Positions 19,871 to 30,449 are shown, counted from the stretch's first letter. The stretch: DNA of 64,000 nucleotides from Maridesulfovibrio zosterae DSM 11974 (GCF_000425265.1 NZ_AUDC01000012.1:248001-312000), one strand, 5' to 3'. The notes: generated from the sequence alone by a model not told the origin. Program-made: numbers and translations.

Positions 19871-19906
19871 AAAGTTCTCCTTCCAATATTGTGGAAGGAG
19901 AACTTT
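19871..19906 (-). terminator. Terminator of the PAS histidine kinase gene
   Basis: AAAGTTCTCCTTCC pairs with GGAAGGAGAACTTT (14 bp, 8-base loop); on the minus strand it ends in eight T. Confidence 0.9.
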
Positions 19907-19934
19907 GATCATCACTCTTATATGAAATTTATTT

Positions 19935-22214
19935 TCAATCAATTTTATTTTCAACAACAGGAAGTCTTATAATAAATTTTGATCCCTTACCAGGCTCTGA
20001 TTCAACTAAAAACTCACCTTCATGATTCCGCGTAATAATAAAATAAGAAACAGACAGCCCAAGTCCGGTTCCTAAACCTACCCGCTTAGTTGTATAAAAT
20101 GGTTCAAACACCCTTTTCCTGATATCTTCATCCATTCCCGAACCGTTATCTTCAACCTCGATGCGAACAAAATCACCATCTTTGCGTGTTCTAAGGGTAA
20201 TATTAGGAGTTTCTCCTTCAAAATCTTTATCAATCATTGCCTGAGCTGCATTTTTGAAAAGATTTAAAAAAACCTGCTCAATTTCGGTTTCTGTAATACT
20301 TACCTTCGGCAATCCCTGCTCATAGTCACGCCGGACTTCAATAGTTTTAAAATCATATTTCTTTTTCAAATCATAATCATTCTCAGCCAGACTAAGGGTT
20401 TTTTCCAAAATTCCCTTCACATTTACTTCTGCTCTTGTAGATTCACTCTTACGGCTGAATTCAAGCATGTTACGAACTATTCTGGCTGCCCTGCGTCCGG
20501 CATCACTTATCCCGCGAAGGTAACCTAAAATACCACGCTGATCCATATACTGATGTACCTTCTGGAGGTCCAACCCAATCCCATCGGCAACTTCAATATT
20601 CTTCTGAAGAGATGGAGAAAAACGTCTTTCTGTCCCCTGCACACCTGAAAGAACTGCTCCAAGAGGATTATTAATTTCATGGGCCATTCCGGCAGCCAGT
20701 CCACCTACGGACATCATTTTCTCCGTCTGGATCATCATATCCTCAAGACGTGACTTCATTGTAACATCATCAATGAGAACAACTGCTCCGCGACCAGCTT
20801 CACTTTCAAGGAGTGGATATATTTTTATATTCTTATATTGAACCTCACCATCTGCACTGAAAGGGATCTTATTCTTCTCCTTAACTTCTAAGTTCTTAAC
20901 AGACTCTACAATCAAATCCAGCTCGGATTTAAGTTGTGGGAACAAATCAAACAGATGTAATCCCTTAACATCTTCAAAAGTTTTATGTGTCTCTTCTTCA
21001 GCAGACTTATTCCACTGATTAATACATATATTCTCATCCACACCAACTAATACAGTCGGCATAGAATCAATGGTATTTTTAAGAAGATTACGTAAACGTG
21101 CCAATTCACTCTCGGCCATAACACGTTCAGTAACATCCATTGCAATACCTAAGAAAGAAGCAACATTACCATCAGCATCCCGGACAACTACTGTGCTATC
21201 TTCGATCCAGTAAACTCTTCCCGAATGATCTACAATGCGATATTGCTGAATGAAATGATCAACACCATGATTAATCCAGTGCATTAGTTCCTGACCAACT
21301 CGATCAAGGTCCTCATGATGTATTACCTCAATATACTTAATTTTTCCTGATAAAAATTCATCAGCCTGAAATCCCAGCTGAGAAATATTCTGCGAAACAA
21401 GCTCAACAGGCCAACCTTCTTCATTACGCCATTTAAAGAGTATCACAGGACTCTTCTCAACAATCATATTTGCTTCTTTAAGTGCTTCTTCCACCTTTTT
21501 TCGCTCAGCAATATCACGGACCAGATTCATGCGCATTTTATTAAATGCCTGCACAACCATATCAATCTCATCAGGTGTTCTGTTAACTCTACGCCGCTTT
21601 AAAACAAGTTCCCGGTCAAGATTATTAATATCCATATCCTGCGCATAGTCAGCCATGGCCTGCAAATGTCTGGTAATCATATAATGTATAATGATGAGAA
21701 TAAATAATGCGACAAGAAAAGTTTTAACACCTTGAGTTAACATAATTATAAAAACTCTGAGTTTGAGTTTCTTAAATACGTCATCAAGCCCCGCAACAGC
21801 TCTTAACTGTCCGACCTCTACGGTTTTACCATCTACAATATGTATCAATGGATACGTGCGCTCTATAATATTTTTACCTTTAGGAATAGCGCCTAGCGAG
21901 GCAACAGGATCAACAGAACCAAAAGACATCTCAACAACTTCGAGATATCGCAGCCCAGGCAGCTTAAGAGCCCCTTCAAGCTGAATTTTAACATGATCGA
22001 TATTTATATCCCAAAGACTTGCTGCAATGGTATTAGCGTAGCTTTGCTCAATCTGATTCATTCCTTTCTGGATTTCACCAACATCATTACGATATTCCAT
22101 ATAAAGCTGAATACTTGTGCCGAGAATCGTAAAAAAAGAACTACAAATCAGAATATAAACCAGAAGTTTATATGGTAGCACCTGCCCCTTACGTATACGG
22201 AAAAATTTGACCAT
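19935..22214 (-). CDS. Membrane sensor histidine kinase with two PAS domains
   Basis: 759 residues. TM1 at about 15-36, an extracytoplasmic region, TM2 at about 155-178, a HAMP-like linker, PAS1 (about 245-365, ending YWIEDSTVVVRDADGNVASF), PAS2 (about 375-480), then HisKA with the phospho-acceptor in MAHEINNPLGAVL and an HATPase domain (NLFKNAAQAM, VEDNGSGMDE, GLGTGLGLSVSY). No response regulator gene is beside it, so the partner is elsewhere. Start is the ATG at 22214, preceded by GTGGAG; a longer frame upstream is unlikely. Confidence 0.9.
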   Translation of the reverse strand: MVKFFRIRKGQVLPYKLLVYILICSSFFTILGTSIQLYMEYRNDVGEIQKGMNQIEQSYANTIAASLWDINIDHVKIQLEGALKLPGLRYLEVVEMSFGSVDPVASLGAIPKGKNIIERTYPLIHIVDGKTVEVGQLRAVAGLDDVFKKLKLRVFIIMLTQGVKTFLVALFILIIIHYMITRHLQAMADYAQDMDINNLDRELVLKRRRVNRTPDEIDMVVQAFNKMRMNLVRDIAERKKVEEALKEANMIVEKSPVILFKWRNEEGWPVELVSQNISQLGFQADEFLSGKIKYIEVIHHEDLDRVGQELMHWINHGVDHFIQQYRIVDHSGRVYWIEDSTVVVRDADGNVASFLGIAMDVTERVMAESELARLRNLLKNTIDSMPTVLVGVDENICINQWNKSAEEETHKTFEDVKGLHLFDLFPQLKSELDLIVESVKNLEVKEKNKIPFSADGEVQYKNIKIYPLLESEAGRGAVVLIDDVTMKSRLEDMMIQTEKMMSVGGLAAGMAHEINNPLGAVLSGVQGTERRFSPSLQKNIEVADGIGLDLQKVHQYMDQRGILGYLRGISDAGRRAARIVRNMLEFSRKSESTRAEVNVKGILEKTLSLAENDYDLKKKYDFKTIEVRRDYEQGLPKVSITETEIEQVFLNLFKNAAQAMIDKDFEGETPNITLRTRKDGDFVRIEVEDNGSGMDEDIRKRVFEPFYTTKRVGLGTGLGLSVSYFIITRNHEGEFLVESEPGKGSKFIIRLPVVENKID

Positions 22215-22447
22215 ATGCTCCACCAGAAAATGAATATCAACGAACCAATCAAAGCTTTGACGAAAAAATAGTGAACTAAAATTAACAGCAATATGCCACA
22301 AATTGCTAAACTATAAAAGTTACTTTTAAAATAAAACATACTTTACTTTTATAAAAAAATGACACACTTATTTCAGATTGATATATTCTGATATACAAAA
22401 TAAAAAAATCATATTCGAAATAAAAATAACTAGCTAAATTAATCCTT

Positions 22448-23566
22448 ATGCAAGTCTCAACTCGAATACCTATGAAGATAAAAATAAAAAAGGCAAAATA
22501 TGTCTTTCACCTTTCGCTTTTATTAATCAGTTTATTAGCGATAGCAGGCTTAGGGTTTGCATCCGACAATACAGGGCAAAGGTTAACAGAACTTAAATCC
22601 CAAGAAAAATATGATTTCCAAGAACCTGCTAAATTTCAAAATACAAACGAATATAAAAGACTCAACGCTCCCAAATTAGCCAGAATTCCAGCTAAAGAAG
22701 ATATCAATCCACATAAGGCTAGTGAAGTTCCTCCCTCCAAAGAACTGATGAAAATTATTAATGAAATAAAAAATCAATCAACTCCAAGCCTGCACAAAAA
22801 AGAAAAGAGTCTGTCTGATAAAAGAAATAAAGTGTCTAAATCTTCCTTAGAAATAATTAAGGCAAAAGAAAATACAATCAGAGCAGATGAAATATTACCC
22901 TCTCCTGCACTTAAAGCAGTACTGGAAGCATTTAAAGATGGAAACATAGCATATATACATAGAGACTTCTTGTATGATGACGAGAATGATCAATATTATT
23001 ATCATCAACCATATACTGAGGTAAATTTACAATCTGTTTATGATATGACTGTTCTGACTAGCGGGAAAGATATTTTTCTATCGCTGGGATATACTCCTCT
23101 GAAGGCATCAAAAAGTACCGAAGAAAATAAATCTCAAAGGATTAAAGATTTACAGCAAACTATTGCTGCATTTGCAATGAAGGATTCTCAAAAGGCGGCA
23201 GCTATTTCGCCAGACGAAAAAGAAATTGACCGCATCAGATCAGCAGCTAAAATCAAGCCTCAACCACGCAAACTATTCGTAAAACAAGTGCTTGATTTTT
23301 TCGGGATACGTAAACGGGATAGCAGTACTCAGGATTATGAGGAAATGGCCAAGACATTCAGACTTTATAAGCAGTGGCTTGATCGCTGGGACCGTATGGA
23401 CAAGTATGTTAAACGTAAAAGAGCACAAAAACTGCAGCTTAACCAATATAGAAATCATAAATACGTTAGGACTATCAGAACAGCTCCGATATTAAAGGAT
23501 CTTGCCCCGACAAAACAGATTCAAATCAACCCGTATGCCTATGACAAAGTATACATGAAACCATAA
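22448..23566 (+). CDS. Hypothetical exported protein, Lys-rich
   Basis: I do not recognise this protein. 372 residues, or 364 from a second ATG at 22472. It begins with a basic stretch and one hydrophobic segment (about 19-38, HLSLLLISLLAIAGLGFAS), a likely signal peptide, and is then hydrophilic, rich in Lys, Ser and Gln, with a basic coiled-coil-like C-terminal part (RLYKQWLDRWDRMDKYVKRK). No enzyme motif is visible. No strong ribosome site before either ATG. It stands alone between two unrelated units. Confidence 0.7.
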   Translation: MQVSTRIPMKIKIKKAKYVFHLSLLLISLLAIAGLGFASDNTGQRLTELKSQEKYDFQEPAKFQNTNEYKRLNAPKLARIPAKEDINPHKASEVPPSKELMKIINEIKNQSTPSLHKKEKSLSDKRNKVSKSSLEIIKAKENTIRADEILPSPALKAVLEAFKDGNIAYIHRDFLYDDENDQYYYHQPYTEVNLQSVYDMTVLTSGKDIFLSLGYTPLKASKSTEENKSQRIKDLQQTIAAFAMKDSQKAAAISPDEKEIDRIRSAAKIKPQPRKLFVKQVLDFFGIRKRDSSTQDYEEMAKTFRLYKQWLDRWDRMDKYVKRKRAQKLQLNQYRNHKYVRTIRTAPILKDLAPTKQIQINPYAYDKVYMKP

Positions 23567-23616
23567 CTCTATCTTAAATAAATTGCTCAATACAAAAAAG
23601 CACGACTGCCTTATAG

Positions 23617-23648
23617 CGAAGACAGCTTTCCCCGTAAAAGCTGCTTCG
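23617..23648. terminator. Hairpin between convergent genes
   Basis: CGAAG(A)CAGCTTT pairs with AAAGCTGCTTCG, 12 bp with one bulge. It lies between the ends of the exported-protein gene and the Lrp gene. No clear T-run follows on either strand, so terminator status is uncertain. Confidence 0.5.
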
Positions 23649-23698
23649 GCACAAATTAGACAAATATGACAAATTATATAGAAGGTAGAGTGGAAGTT

Positions 23699-24160
23699 TT
23701 AATCTCTGTGCTCAGCCCATTTATTAATAGCATCAAGAAACATGAATGTTTCTGTCGATTTGATACCACCAATGCATGACAAATCATCTACAAGAAACTG
23801 ACGGAAGTCATTTCTGGAAGCGACAAAGACTTCAACTAAAAGGTCAAAACGGCCGGAAACGTTGATTACACTTTGAACACCATTAACCTTTGATATCTTT
23901 TCCATAATATCAGAGTTGGCGCGTTCATCGAGATTAATACCAACCATAGCGATAAGGCTGTTTTCAAAATAAAGAGGATTTACGGAAGCGGTGATACGCA
24001 AATAGTCATTTTTGATCATTCGTTCTGTACGCAACCGTACAGTGCCATCAGAAACACCAAGTTTTCTTGCTATATTTTTATATGATTCACGTCCATTACG
24101 CTGTAATTCTTCAATAATATTACGATCTACATCATCAAGAACTAATTGTCTCTCTTTCAC
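23699..24160 (-). CDS. Lrp/AsnC-family transcription regulator
   Basis: 153 residues: N-terminal HTH (LDDVDRNIIEELQRNGRESYKNIARKLGVSDGTVRLRTERM) and a C-terminal RAM/ACT-like ligand domain (SLIAMVGINLDERAN, then VINVSGRFDLLVEVFV). Transcribed divergently from kbl-tdh with 232 AT-rich bases between, so it probably controls threonine catabolism in response to an amino acid; that link is inferred from position. Confidence 0.93.
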   Translation of the reverse strand: MKERQLVLDDVDRNIIEELQRNGRESYKNIARKLGVSDGTVRLRTERMIKNDYLRITASVNPLYFENSLIAMVGINLDERANSDIMEKISKVNGVQSVINVSGRFDLLVEVFVASRNDFRQFLVDDLSCIGGIKSTETFMFLDAINKWAEHRD

Positions 24161-24322
24161 GCCGAATCTCCTTTAGTCAAAATAGATTTATTTTTTGCAA
24201 GATAACGTAATATACATAGTGGTAAAATAACAAATCCGTCAATCAATCAATTTCAACAGTCACACACTCAATTTTAACTTCTTTTTTACTTGTTTCTTAA
24301 TTTATCAGCATTATTTTTTTGC

Positions 24323-24351
24323 TTGACAACAGTTCTTATGTAGTTTTTTAA
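24323..24351 (+). promoter_or_regulatory. Possible sigma-70 promoter of kbl-tdh
   Basis: TTGACA, 17 bases, TTTTAA. The -35 is perfect, the -10 weak. About 40 bases before the kbl ATG, in the Lrp-kbl intergenic region. Confidence 0.4.
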
Positions 24352-24392
24352 TAATTTCGAAATAACCATATTCCTCAACAGGAGAAAAGTAT

Positions 24393-25583
24393 ATGCAAAA
24401 TAATTTGTTAAAATCTCTTTCTGAGCAGACTGAAGAGTTAAAATCAGAAGGTCTTTACAAAGATGAAAGAATTATAACTTCCCAGCAGCAGGCACTTATT
24501 TCTGTTGCAGGAGGCCAGGAAGTACTCAATTTTTGCGCAAACAACTATCTGGGACTGGCAAACAATCCAGATCTTATTGAGACAGGTAAAGCTGCACTCG
24601 ATAAATACGGATTCGGACTTTCCTCAGTTAGATTTATCTGTGGGACTCAGGATGTACACAAACAGCTTGAAAAAAGAATCAGTCAATTTTTAAAAACCGA
24701 AGATACGATTCTTTACAGCTCATGTTTTGATGCAAACGGTGGATTGTTTGAAACAATTCTGGGTAAAGAAGATGCAGTTATCAGTGATGCTCTGAATCAC
24801 GCTTCTATTATTGATGGCGTCCGCCTGTGTAAGGCTCAAAGATTTCGCTACAAGAATAATGATATGGCTGACCTTGAAGAGCAGCTTAAAGCCGCTGCAA
24901 ACTGTCGTCATAAACTGATTGTAACAGATGGTGTTTTTTCCATGGACGGCATCATAGCAGATCTCAAATCCGTGTGCGACCTGGCTGATAAATATGGCGC
25001 ACTTGTAATGGTAGATGATTCTCATGCTGTCGGTTTTATCGGTGAAAATGGTCGAGGAACTCATGAGTATTGTGGAGTTCTTGACCGGGTAGATATTATC
25101 ACAGGAACTCTGGGTAAAGCTCTTGGCGGAGCATCTGGAGGATACACTTCAGGACGTAAAGAAATTATTGAATGGCTGCGCCAGAGATCACGCCCCTACC
25201 TTTTTTCCAATACTCTTGCTCCTGTTATCGCATCCACATCAATTGCAGTGCTGGATTTAATTGATGGAAAGCCTGAACTTCGTGAAAAGCTTGAAGAGAA
25301 CAGCAGAATTTTCCGCACCCGCATGACAGAAGCCGGATTTACTCTTGTACCAGGTAACCACCCCATTATACCAGTTATGCTTGGTGATGCAGTCCTTGCC
25401 CAGAAGATGTCTGAAGGACTGTTAAAAGAAGGTATCTACGTTGTCGGTTTTAGTTTTCCAGTAGTACCGCGCGGGGCTGCAAGAATCAGAACTCAGATGT
25501 CTGCAGGTCACACTCCTGAGCAGGTAAACAAGGCTGTTGACGCATTTATTAAAGTAGGCCGTGAACTCGGAATAATCAAGTAA
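24393..25583 (+). CDS. kbl: Glycine C-acetyltransferase (2-amino-3-ketobutyrate CoA ligase)
   Basis: PLP enzyme that splits 2-amino-3-ketobutyrate with CoA into glycine and acetyl-CoA. 396 residues of the alpha-oxoamine synthase family: [12 protein letters not shown] near 48-59, [31 protein letters not shown], and the PLP lysine in [10 protein letters not shown] (Lys242). Ribosome site AGGAG before the ATG. Forms an operon with tdh (12 bases apart), which makes its substrate from threonine. Confidence 0.97.
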   Translation: MQNNLLKSLSEQTEELKSEGLYKDERIITSQQQALISVAGGQEVLNFCANNYLGLANNPDLIETGKAALDKYGFGLSSVRFICGTQDVHKQLEKRISQFLKTEDTILYSSCFDANGGLFETILGKEDAVISDALNHASIIDGVRLCKAQRFRYKNNDMADLEEQLKAAANCRHKLIVTDGVFSMDGIIADLKSVCDLADKYGALVMVDDSHAVGFIGENGRGTHEYCGVLDRVDIITGTLGKALGGASGGYTSGRKEIIEWLRQRSRPYLFSNTLAPVIASTSIAVLDLIDGKPELREKLEENSRIFRTRMTEAGFTLVPGNHPIIPVMLGDAVLAQKMSEGLLKEGIYVVGFSFPVVPRGAARIRTQMSAGHTPEQVNKAVDAFIKVGRELGIIK

Positions 25584-25595
25584 GGGTATATAGAA

Positions 25596-26630
25596 ATGAA
25601 AATGATGAAAGCTCTGGTTAAAAGCAAGGCAAAAGAAGGCATCTGGATGGAAGAAGTTCCGGTTCCCCAGTGCGGCCCCAACGATGTACTCGTCAAAGTT
25701 AAAAAGACTGCTATTTGCGGAACCGATGTACACATCTATAATTGGGATAAATGGGCTCAGCAGACAATCCCTGTCCCAATGGTTGTAGGACACGAATTTG
25801 TCGGAACAATCGAAAGCATGGGCAGTGAAGTACAGGGACTAGATCTCGGAGACCGTGTTTCTGCTGAAGGCCATGTCACTTGCGGACATTGCCGTAACTG
25901 CCGCGCCGGCAAAAGACACCTATGCCGTAATACCATTGGTGTTGGTGTAAACCGTCCGGGCTGTTTTGCAGAGTTCATCAGTGTTCCTGCATCAAATGTA
26001 TTCAAACTTACAGAATCCATTTCTGATGATGTAGCATCTGTCCTTGATCCTCTTGGCAATGCAGCACATACAGCTCTCTCATTCGATCTCGTTGGTGAAG
26101 ATGTTCTCATTACCGGAGCAGGTCCAATCGGCATCATGGCTGTAGCAATTGCCCGCCATGCAGGAGCAAGACACATTGTCATTACAGATCTTAATGATTA
26201 CCGCCTTGAAATCGCAGGTAAGCTTGGAGCATCCAAAACTGTCAACGTCAGCAAAGAAAAGCTTGATGATGTTATGGCAGACCTGAAAATGACCGAAGGA
26301 TTTGATGTTGGTCTTGAAATGTCCGGCAGCCCTGCGGCATTTAAAGACATGCTGGATAAAATGAATCATGGCGGAAACATAGCTATGCTCGGCATTATGC
26401 CTGAAGGTACCGGTATTGACTGGAACAAGGTCGTCTTCAAAGGATTGAAGATCAAAGGTATATATGGCCGTGAAATGTTTGAAACATGGTATAAAATGGC
26501 TTCCATGCTGCAATCAAACCTCGACATAACTCCCGCAATAACACACCATTTCAAAATTGATGATTTTCAGAAAGGTTTTGATGTGATGCGTTCTGGCCAA
26601 TCCGGAAAAGTTGTTCTTGACTGGGATTAA
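25596..26630 (+). CDS. tdh: L-threonine 3-dehydrogenase
   Basis: Zinc-dependent, NAD-linked medium-chain dehydrogenase that oxidises threonine to 2-amino-3-ketobutyrate. 344 residues: catalytic zinc site around Cys41 ([11 protein letters not shown]) and GHEF (His66, Glu67), structural zinc cysteines 96, 99, 102 and 110, and Rossmann motif [15 protein letters not shown]. With Kbl it converts threonine to glycine plus acetyl-CoA. Confidence 0.97.
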   Translation: MKMMKALVKSKAKEGIWMEEVPVPQCGPNDVLVKVKKTAICGTDVHIYNWDKWAQQTIPVPMVVGHEFVGTIESMGSEVQGLDLGDRVSAEGHVTCGHCRNCRAGKRHLCRNTIGVGVNRPGCFAEFISVPASNVFKLTESISDDVASVLDPLGNAAHTALSFDLVGEDVLITGAGPIGIMAVAIARHAGARHIVITDLNDYRLEIAGKLGASKTVNVSKEKLDDVMADLKMTEGFDVGLEMSGSPAAFKDMLDKMNHGGNIAMLGIMPEGTGIDWNKVVFKGLKIKGIYGREMFETWYKMASMLQSNLDITPAITHHFKIDDFQKGFDVMRSGQSGKVVLDWD

Positions 26631-26644
26631 TTTGCTTAATCAAA

Positions 26645-26680
26645 AGGCAAACAGACTCCGCAGATCTGTTTGCCTCTTTT
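26645..26680 (+). terminator. Terminator of kbl-tdh
   Basis: AGGCAAACAGA pairs with TCTGTTTGCCT (11 bp, 9-base loop), followed by CTTTT. Confidence 0.85.
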
Positions 26681-26706
26681 AATCTATAGAATAGCTTTAA
26701 AAATAT

Positions 26707-26976
26707 TTAGTTGTTCAAACTTGCATACAACCTGCGAACATGCCTTTTAGTTATTCCCAATCTCTCAGCAATATCTGCATTCTCAACTCCATAAGTTTTT
26801 AATTCCGCGACCTTAGCAGCTAAACCAGCGTGTTTTAGATAGCGTGTTGAAACATAAATATTCTCATGCGCAAATTCATTCATAACGCTTAAGGCTGCAT
26901 TTTCGGGACTTTTTCCATTAGCCATCACATGATTCATTTCACGCACTATGACTTCATAGAGCTGGTTACCTCTCAT
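26707..26976 (-). CDS. Small Mor-like helix-turn-helix protein
   Basis: 89 residues. A helical N-terminal half, then YVSTRYLKHAGLAAKV and an HTH (VENADIAERLGITKRHVRRLY, about 65-85). The layout recalls the Mor/C activator family of Mu-like phages, here without other phage genes. AGGAGG stands 10 bases before the ATG. A perfect palindrome ATCTATAGAT (27000-27009) upstream could be its own operator. Function unknown. Confidence 0.75.
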   Translation of the reverse strand: MRGNQLYEVIVREMNHVMANGKSPENAALSVMNEFAHENIYVSTRYLKHAGLAAKVAELKTYGVENADIAERLGITKRHVRRLYASLNN

Positions 26977-27068
26977 TTAATACCATCCTCCTTTTATCTA
27001 TCTATAGATATAGACTACAGCTTAAAAAAGACAGATTCTGTCAGGATGTGTCGCATAAAATAAAAAAA

Positions 27069-27092
27069 GCCGTTCCCATCACCAGGAACGGC
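27069..27092 (-). terminator. Terminator of the asmA-family gene
   Basis: GCCGTTCC pairs with GGAACGGC around an 8-base loop; the minus strand continues with seven T. Confidence 0.88.
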
Positions 27093-27113
27093 CTTGCATT
27101 AACAATAATACAG

Positions 27114-29291
27114 TTAGAAAAACTTTTTAAGGGTATTTCCCAATTTTTGGACAGGATTCTTGTCTTGATCACTAGTACTGCCAGAAGATTTCTTACCTGA
27201 TAAAGTATCGCCGATACCTTGAATCACGTCGCCAACACCTTCAACAACACTTCCAACAATGCTAAAACCAGACTTTGCAAGAATAACTGCAAAACGCGGC
27301 AGATCAACCATTATAGATGGGTCTGCAACTGCTCCGGAAATAGTTACAGGAACAGTCAGGCCGATCAGATCATTCATACTCTTACCGCCCTGTCCTTCCA
27401 GAGTTCCTACAATTTTTGCATCCAGCCCGTAATCAAGAGTCATAGTATTAAGGTTCATACTTCCTGCTCCTGATGCACGCAGCAGAGGCGATTTCATAAG
27501 CAGATCTTTGTTTACAGCAACTCCTTTATTTATTGTGGCCGTTGCAGAAACTTCACCGAACTCAGTCCTCTTACTATCCCTATTTCCGAAAGCACCGCCA
27601 GTCAGAACAGAAAACGCATCACCTGCTAGATAAAGAAGGTCAAACCCTGAAACATAACCATCAAGAACCTTAAAACCGAAATTACCATTGAGATTTGCAT
27701 AAACTGACTTCATATCATTACCAGCAGTTTGCAAATTCGTATTGAAACTCATCTTTCCTGAAAATGAATCCTTACCAGTCATCTCATGCGACAAAGCCGC
27801 TCCATCTAATCCGGTCAGAGAAGCACTTGCAGTCATAACGGGCTGCTTACCCCGAACGTCAACTACTGCCGTTGAGGTAAAAGCGCCCTTGGCCGCATTA
27901 AGTGAAGCAGGTTTCACTGTGAGCACTCCATCTTTGGCTCTGGCTCGTACGACAACGTCGCTAAGGTTGGCCTTTCCAGCTATTAGCTGTTTAATACTCA
28001 GATCAGCTTTAAGCGTGAGCTTACGTAATAAATCAACAGGGAGAAGTTCCTGTTTGTCTTCATTTACAGCTGGAGCAACTGCAGTTTCTTTTTCTTCAAC
28101 TTTTTTATCTTCTTTAGGCGGCAGGTATTTATCTATGTTAAGCTTATCAATATTAACCTGTGCGACAATGTTAGGCCGATCAGGACTGGCAAATGAAAAT
28201 AGTCCCTTAATGATTGATTCATCCAGATTAATCAGCAAATCTTTAATCTCTACAGAACTTTTCGTACCTGAAAAATTAAAATTCATACCAACGGAACTGA
28301 GGGCAGAACTGTCAGATGTCTTTATATTCATAGCCATTTGATCAAGAGTGCTCTTCAAATTAAAACTGGGTACGTTCAAATCACCTGAAAAATTTAAATC
28401 TTTTCCATTGAGCCCAGCAGCTTTAAATGTGCCGTCTGCCCTCATGCCATAGGCTTCAAGCACAAGCCCTTTGATATCAGCTGCACCTTTAATCATATCA
28501 ACAGCTGCGTCACCTGTAAGTGCAATCTTGCCTTTTCCGCCGGGAACAGCTTTACCGGCAGCATCAACAACAACACTTAAACCTTTAACCCCGACCTGTT
28601 TAAAATCCTTTGAAACTTCAGCTTCACCGGAAGTGTTAACGTCAGCTTCAATCTCAGGCTTTGTAGATGAAAGGGCTACATGTATATTAAATTTAAACGG
28701 ACTTCCGGGAGCAAATCCATCCACAGTAATATCGCAATCACTTACAGCCTGCCGGATGTCTTCTTTTCGGTCATCCCATACGATTTGAGCATTCTGAACA
28801 CTGACTCCTCCAACTGAAAGTTTAAGCTCAGATTTTTCTTTTTTTGTTGTTTCAGATGTTTTTTTATCTTGTTTTTCAGCATTATCACCACCGGTTAAAT
28901 CATCCCAGTTAGTGACACCTTTTTTATTACGCATCAAATTTACATGTAAATCATTAGCTTCAACATTACGAAGTTCAATGCCGCCAGTAATAAGCGGGAT
29001 CAGCTTAACGCTTACATCGGCTGATTTTAAACTGAGCATATTTTTTTCTGCAAATCCAGGAGCATTTGAAAGCGAAACTCCCCCAGTTGAAATACCGATC
29101 CAAGGAAAGACTGATAGTTTCAGATCTCCATCAAAAACCAATTCACGCCCGGTCTTTTCACGTACAATTTTTGAAATCTCATCTTTATAATCATTGGGAT
29201 CAATTAAAATTGTAGCCAGAACCATAGCCGCTGCAATAACGACAACCACACTAACTGCCGCTGTAATAATAATCTTTGACGTTTTACTCAT
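27114..29291 (-). CDS. AsmA-family envelope protein
   Basis: 725 residues: one N-terminal membrane anchor (about 8-30), then the AsmA N-terminal module (LIDPNDYKDEISKIVREKTGREL, then DLKLSVFPWIGISTGGVSLSN) and a long beta-rich body with the AsmA C-terminal region (LRASGAGSMNLNTMTLDYGL, about 600-620). AsmA-like proteins are thought to help lipid transport and outer-membrane assembly from the inner membrane. An acidic/lysine linker lies near 390-410. Monocistronic. Confidence 0.9.
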   Translation of the reverse strand: MSKTSKIIITAAVSVVVVIAAAMVLATILIDPNDYKDEISKIVREKTGRELVFDGDLKLSVFPWIGISTGGVSLSNAPGFAEKNMLSLKSADVSVKLIPLITGGIELRNVEANDLHVNLMRNKKGVTNWDDLTGGDNAEKQDKKTSETTKKEKSELKLSVGGVSVQNAQIVWDDRKEDIRQAVSDCDITVDGFAPGSPFKFNIHVALSSTKPEIEADVNTSGEAEVSKDFKQVGVKGLSVVVDAAGKAVPGGKGKIALTGDAAVDMIKGAADIKGLVLEAYGMRADGTFKAAGLNGKDLNFSGDLNVPSFNLKSTLDQMAMNIKTSDSSALSSVGMNFNFSGTKSSVEIKDLLINLDESIIKGLFSFASPDRPNIVAQVNIDKLNIDKYLPPKEDKKVEEKETAVAPAVNEDKQELLPVDLLRKLTLKADLSIKQLIAGKANLSDVVVRARAKDGVLTVKPASLNAAKGAFTSTAVVDVRGKQPVMTASASLTGLDGAALSHEMTGKDSFSGKMSFNTNLQTAGNDMKSVYANLNGNFGFKVLDGYVSGFDLLYLAGDAFSVLTGGAFGNRDSKRTEFGEVSATATINKGVAVNKDLLMKSPLLRASGAGSMNLNTMTLDYGLDAKIVGTLEGQGGKSMNDLIGLTVPVTISGAVADPSIMVDLPRFAVILAKSGFSIVGSVVEGVGDVIQGIGDTLSGKKSSGSTSDQDKNPVQKLGNTLKKFF

Positions 29292-29516
29292 AAGTATAAA
29301 CTCCGTATGGCTCTTGAGGCCATAATTTTATTCAAACGCAACATACGCCTAACATTAATTCTAAACTATGATCTTGCCTGAATATATCCTCTCTGCTGAT
29401 AAAATCAAACAATAATTACAACACAACCGCATCCAGCCCTACATCAATGAACTTGTAGACGATTACGTAAACTTGAAACTATTGCCAACAGCGCTAGAAT
29501 CGGGCAATAAAACCTC

Positions 29517-30317
29517 ATGAGAAATAAGTGGACCCTACTTTTGGCTACCTTTGTTGCTTACGCTATCTATTTAATTTCAATGATTAAACTACCGGGATAT
29601 CTGGACCAGTTTTTCGGTCCATGGCCGGATCAGATTGGATACCGGTTTTCAACAAAGCTTAAAGACACTAAGTTACTATACTTTTGTTTATTACATATGG
29701 CAGTTTTCGGAGCAATTGTACCTCTAGTAATTGCCCAAATATTCGACCTGAAACCCCATCGAAAAGTTCCACCAAAAATTTTGTGGCCCAGTCTTGTGGT
29801 TCTGGCAGGTGCTTTTTTATATTATGCGAACTATCAGGGTTTCCTACCCAACATGCTGCACCCTAATCCTGACCCACCCTATATGACTGAATCTTTTTTT
29901 TATATATTTCCATTTGCATTGGGGCTGACTGTATACTCATGCTTTCTGCTGCCTCGGTCCATAATGTTTGTGATGGATCAAAACAGATTTTCACCAATCC
30001 TTGAAACAATTATTGCGGTCGTGTCTATGTTCATTTCATGGCAGGTTTACATAATTGAACCACACATTCTACCTGAAAGAATTTTCTGGACAGGAATGGC
30101 AATAGCAGCCGCAGGCGCACTGTCGCGTTCTTTTTATCTATCTTTTATAGCCTGCTTTTCCACGCTTTATGGAGCATCCATGGTCCATCCTGTATTTTAC
30201 AAAATACCATGGGAGCCTATTTTGCCAGGATTTATTGCTGCATTTACCGCTTTCTGTCTATATGTTCACTCTAGAGATCCCAGAATATTCCCACCGGAAT
30301 TACCCGCAAACAAATAA
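29517..30317 (+). CDS. Hypothetical multi-pass membrane protein
   Basis: I do not recognise a family. 266 residues with about seven hydrophobic segments (near 7-25, 56-77, 92-108, 130-148, 160-180, 190-212 and 230-248) and a conserved-looking YANYQGFLPNMLHPNPDPPYM loop. No enzyme motif. The ribosome site is weak. Followed by a strong terminator, so it is a single-gene unit. Confidence 0.75.
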   Translation: MRNKWTLLLATFVAYAIYLISMIKLPGYLDQFFGPWPDQIGYRFSTKLKDTKLLYFCLLHMAVFGAIVPLVIAQIFDLKPHRKVPPKILWPSLVVLAGAFLYYANYQGFLPNMLHPNPDPPYMTESFFYIFPFALGLTVYSCFLLPRSIMFVMDQNRFSPILETIIAVVSMFISWQVYIIEPHILPERIFWTGMAIAAAGALSRSFYLSFIACFSTLYGASMVHPVFYKIPWEPILPGFIAAFTAFCLYVHSRDPRIFPPELPANK

Positions 30318-30381
30318 AACAACACTTCTGAAGCTATTCCTGACGCCTCCCAATTATGAGACGCATCTACTGCCCAAATTT

Positions 30382-30428
30382 AAAGGTGGTACTTCTGACT
30401 TATCCCGATCAGATGTACCACCTTTTTT
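30382..30428 (+). terminator. Strong terminator after the membrane-protein gene
   Basis: AAAGGTGGTAC pairs with GTACCACCTTT, continued inside by TCTGA/TCAGA, then TTTTTT. It may also serve the convergent MerR gene. Confidence 0.92.
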
Positions 30429-30449
30429 AATAGCTAGATTAATAAATAA

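Noticed and set aside
27742-28341. 199-codon open frame antisense to the AsmA gene
   Set aside because: Ser/Thr/Ala-rich mirror of the AsmA codons; no start signals and no family features.
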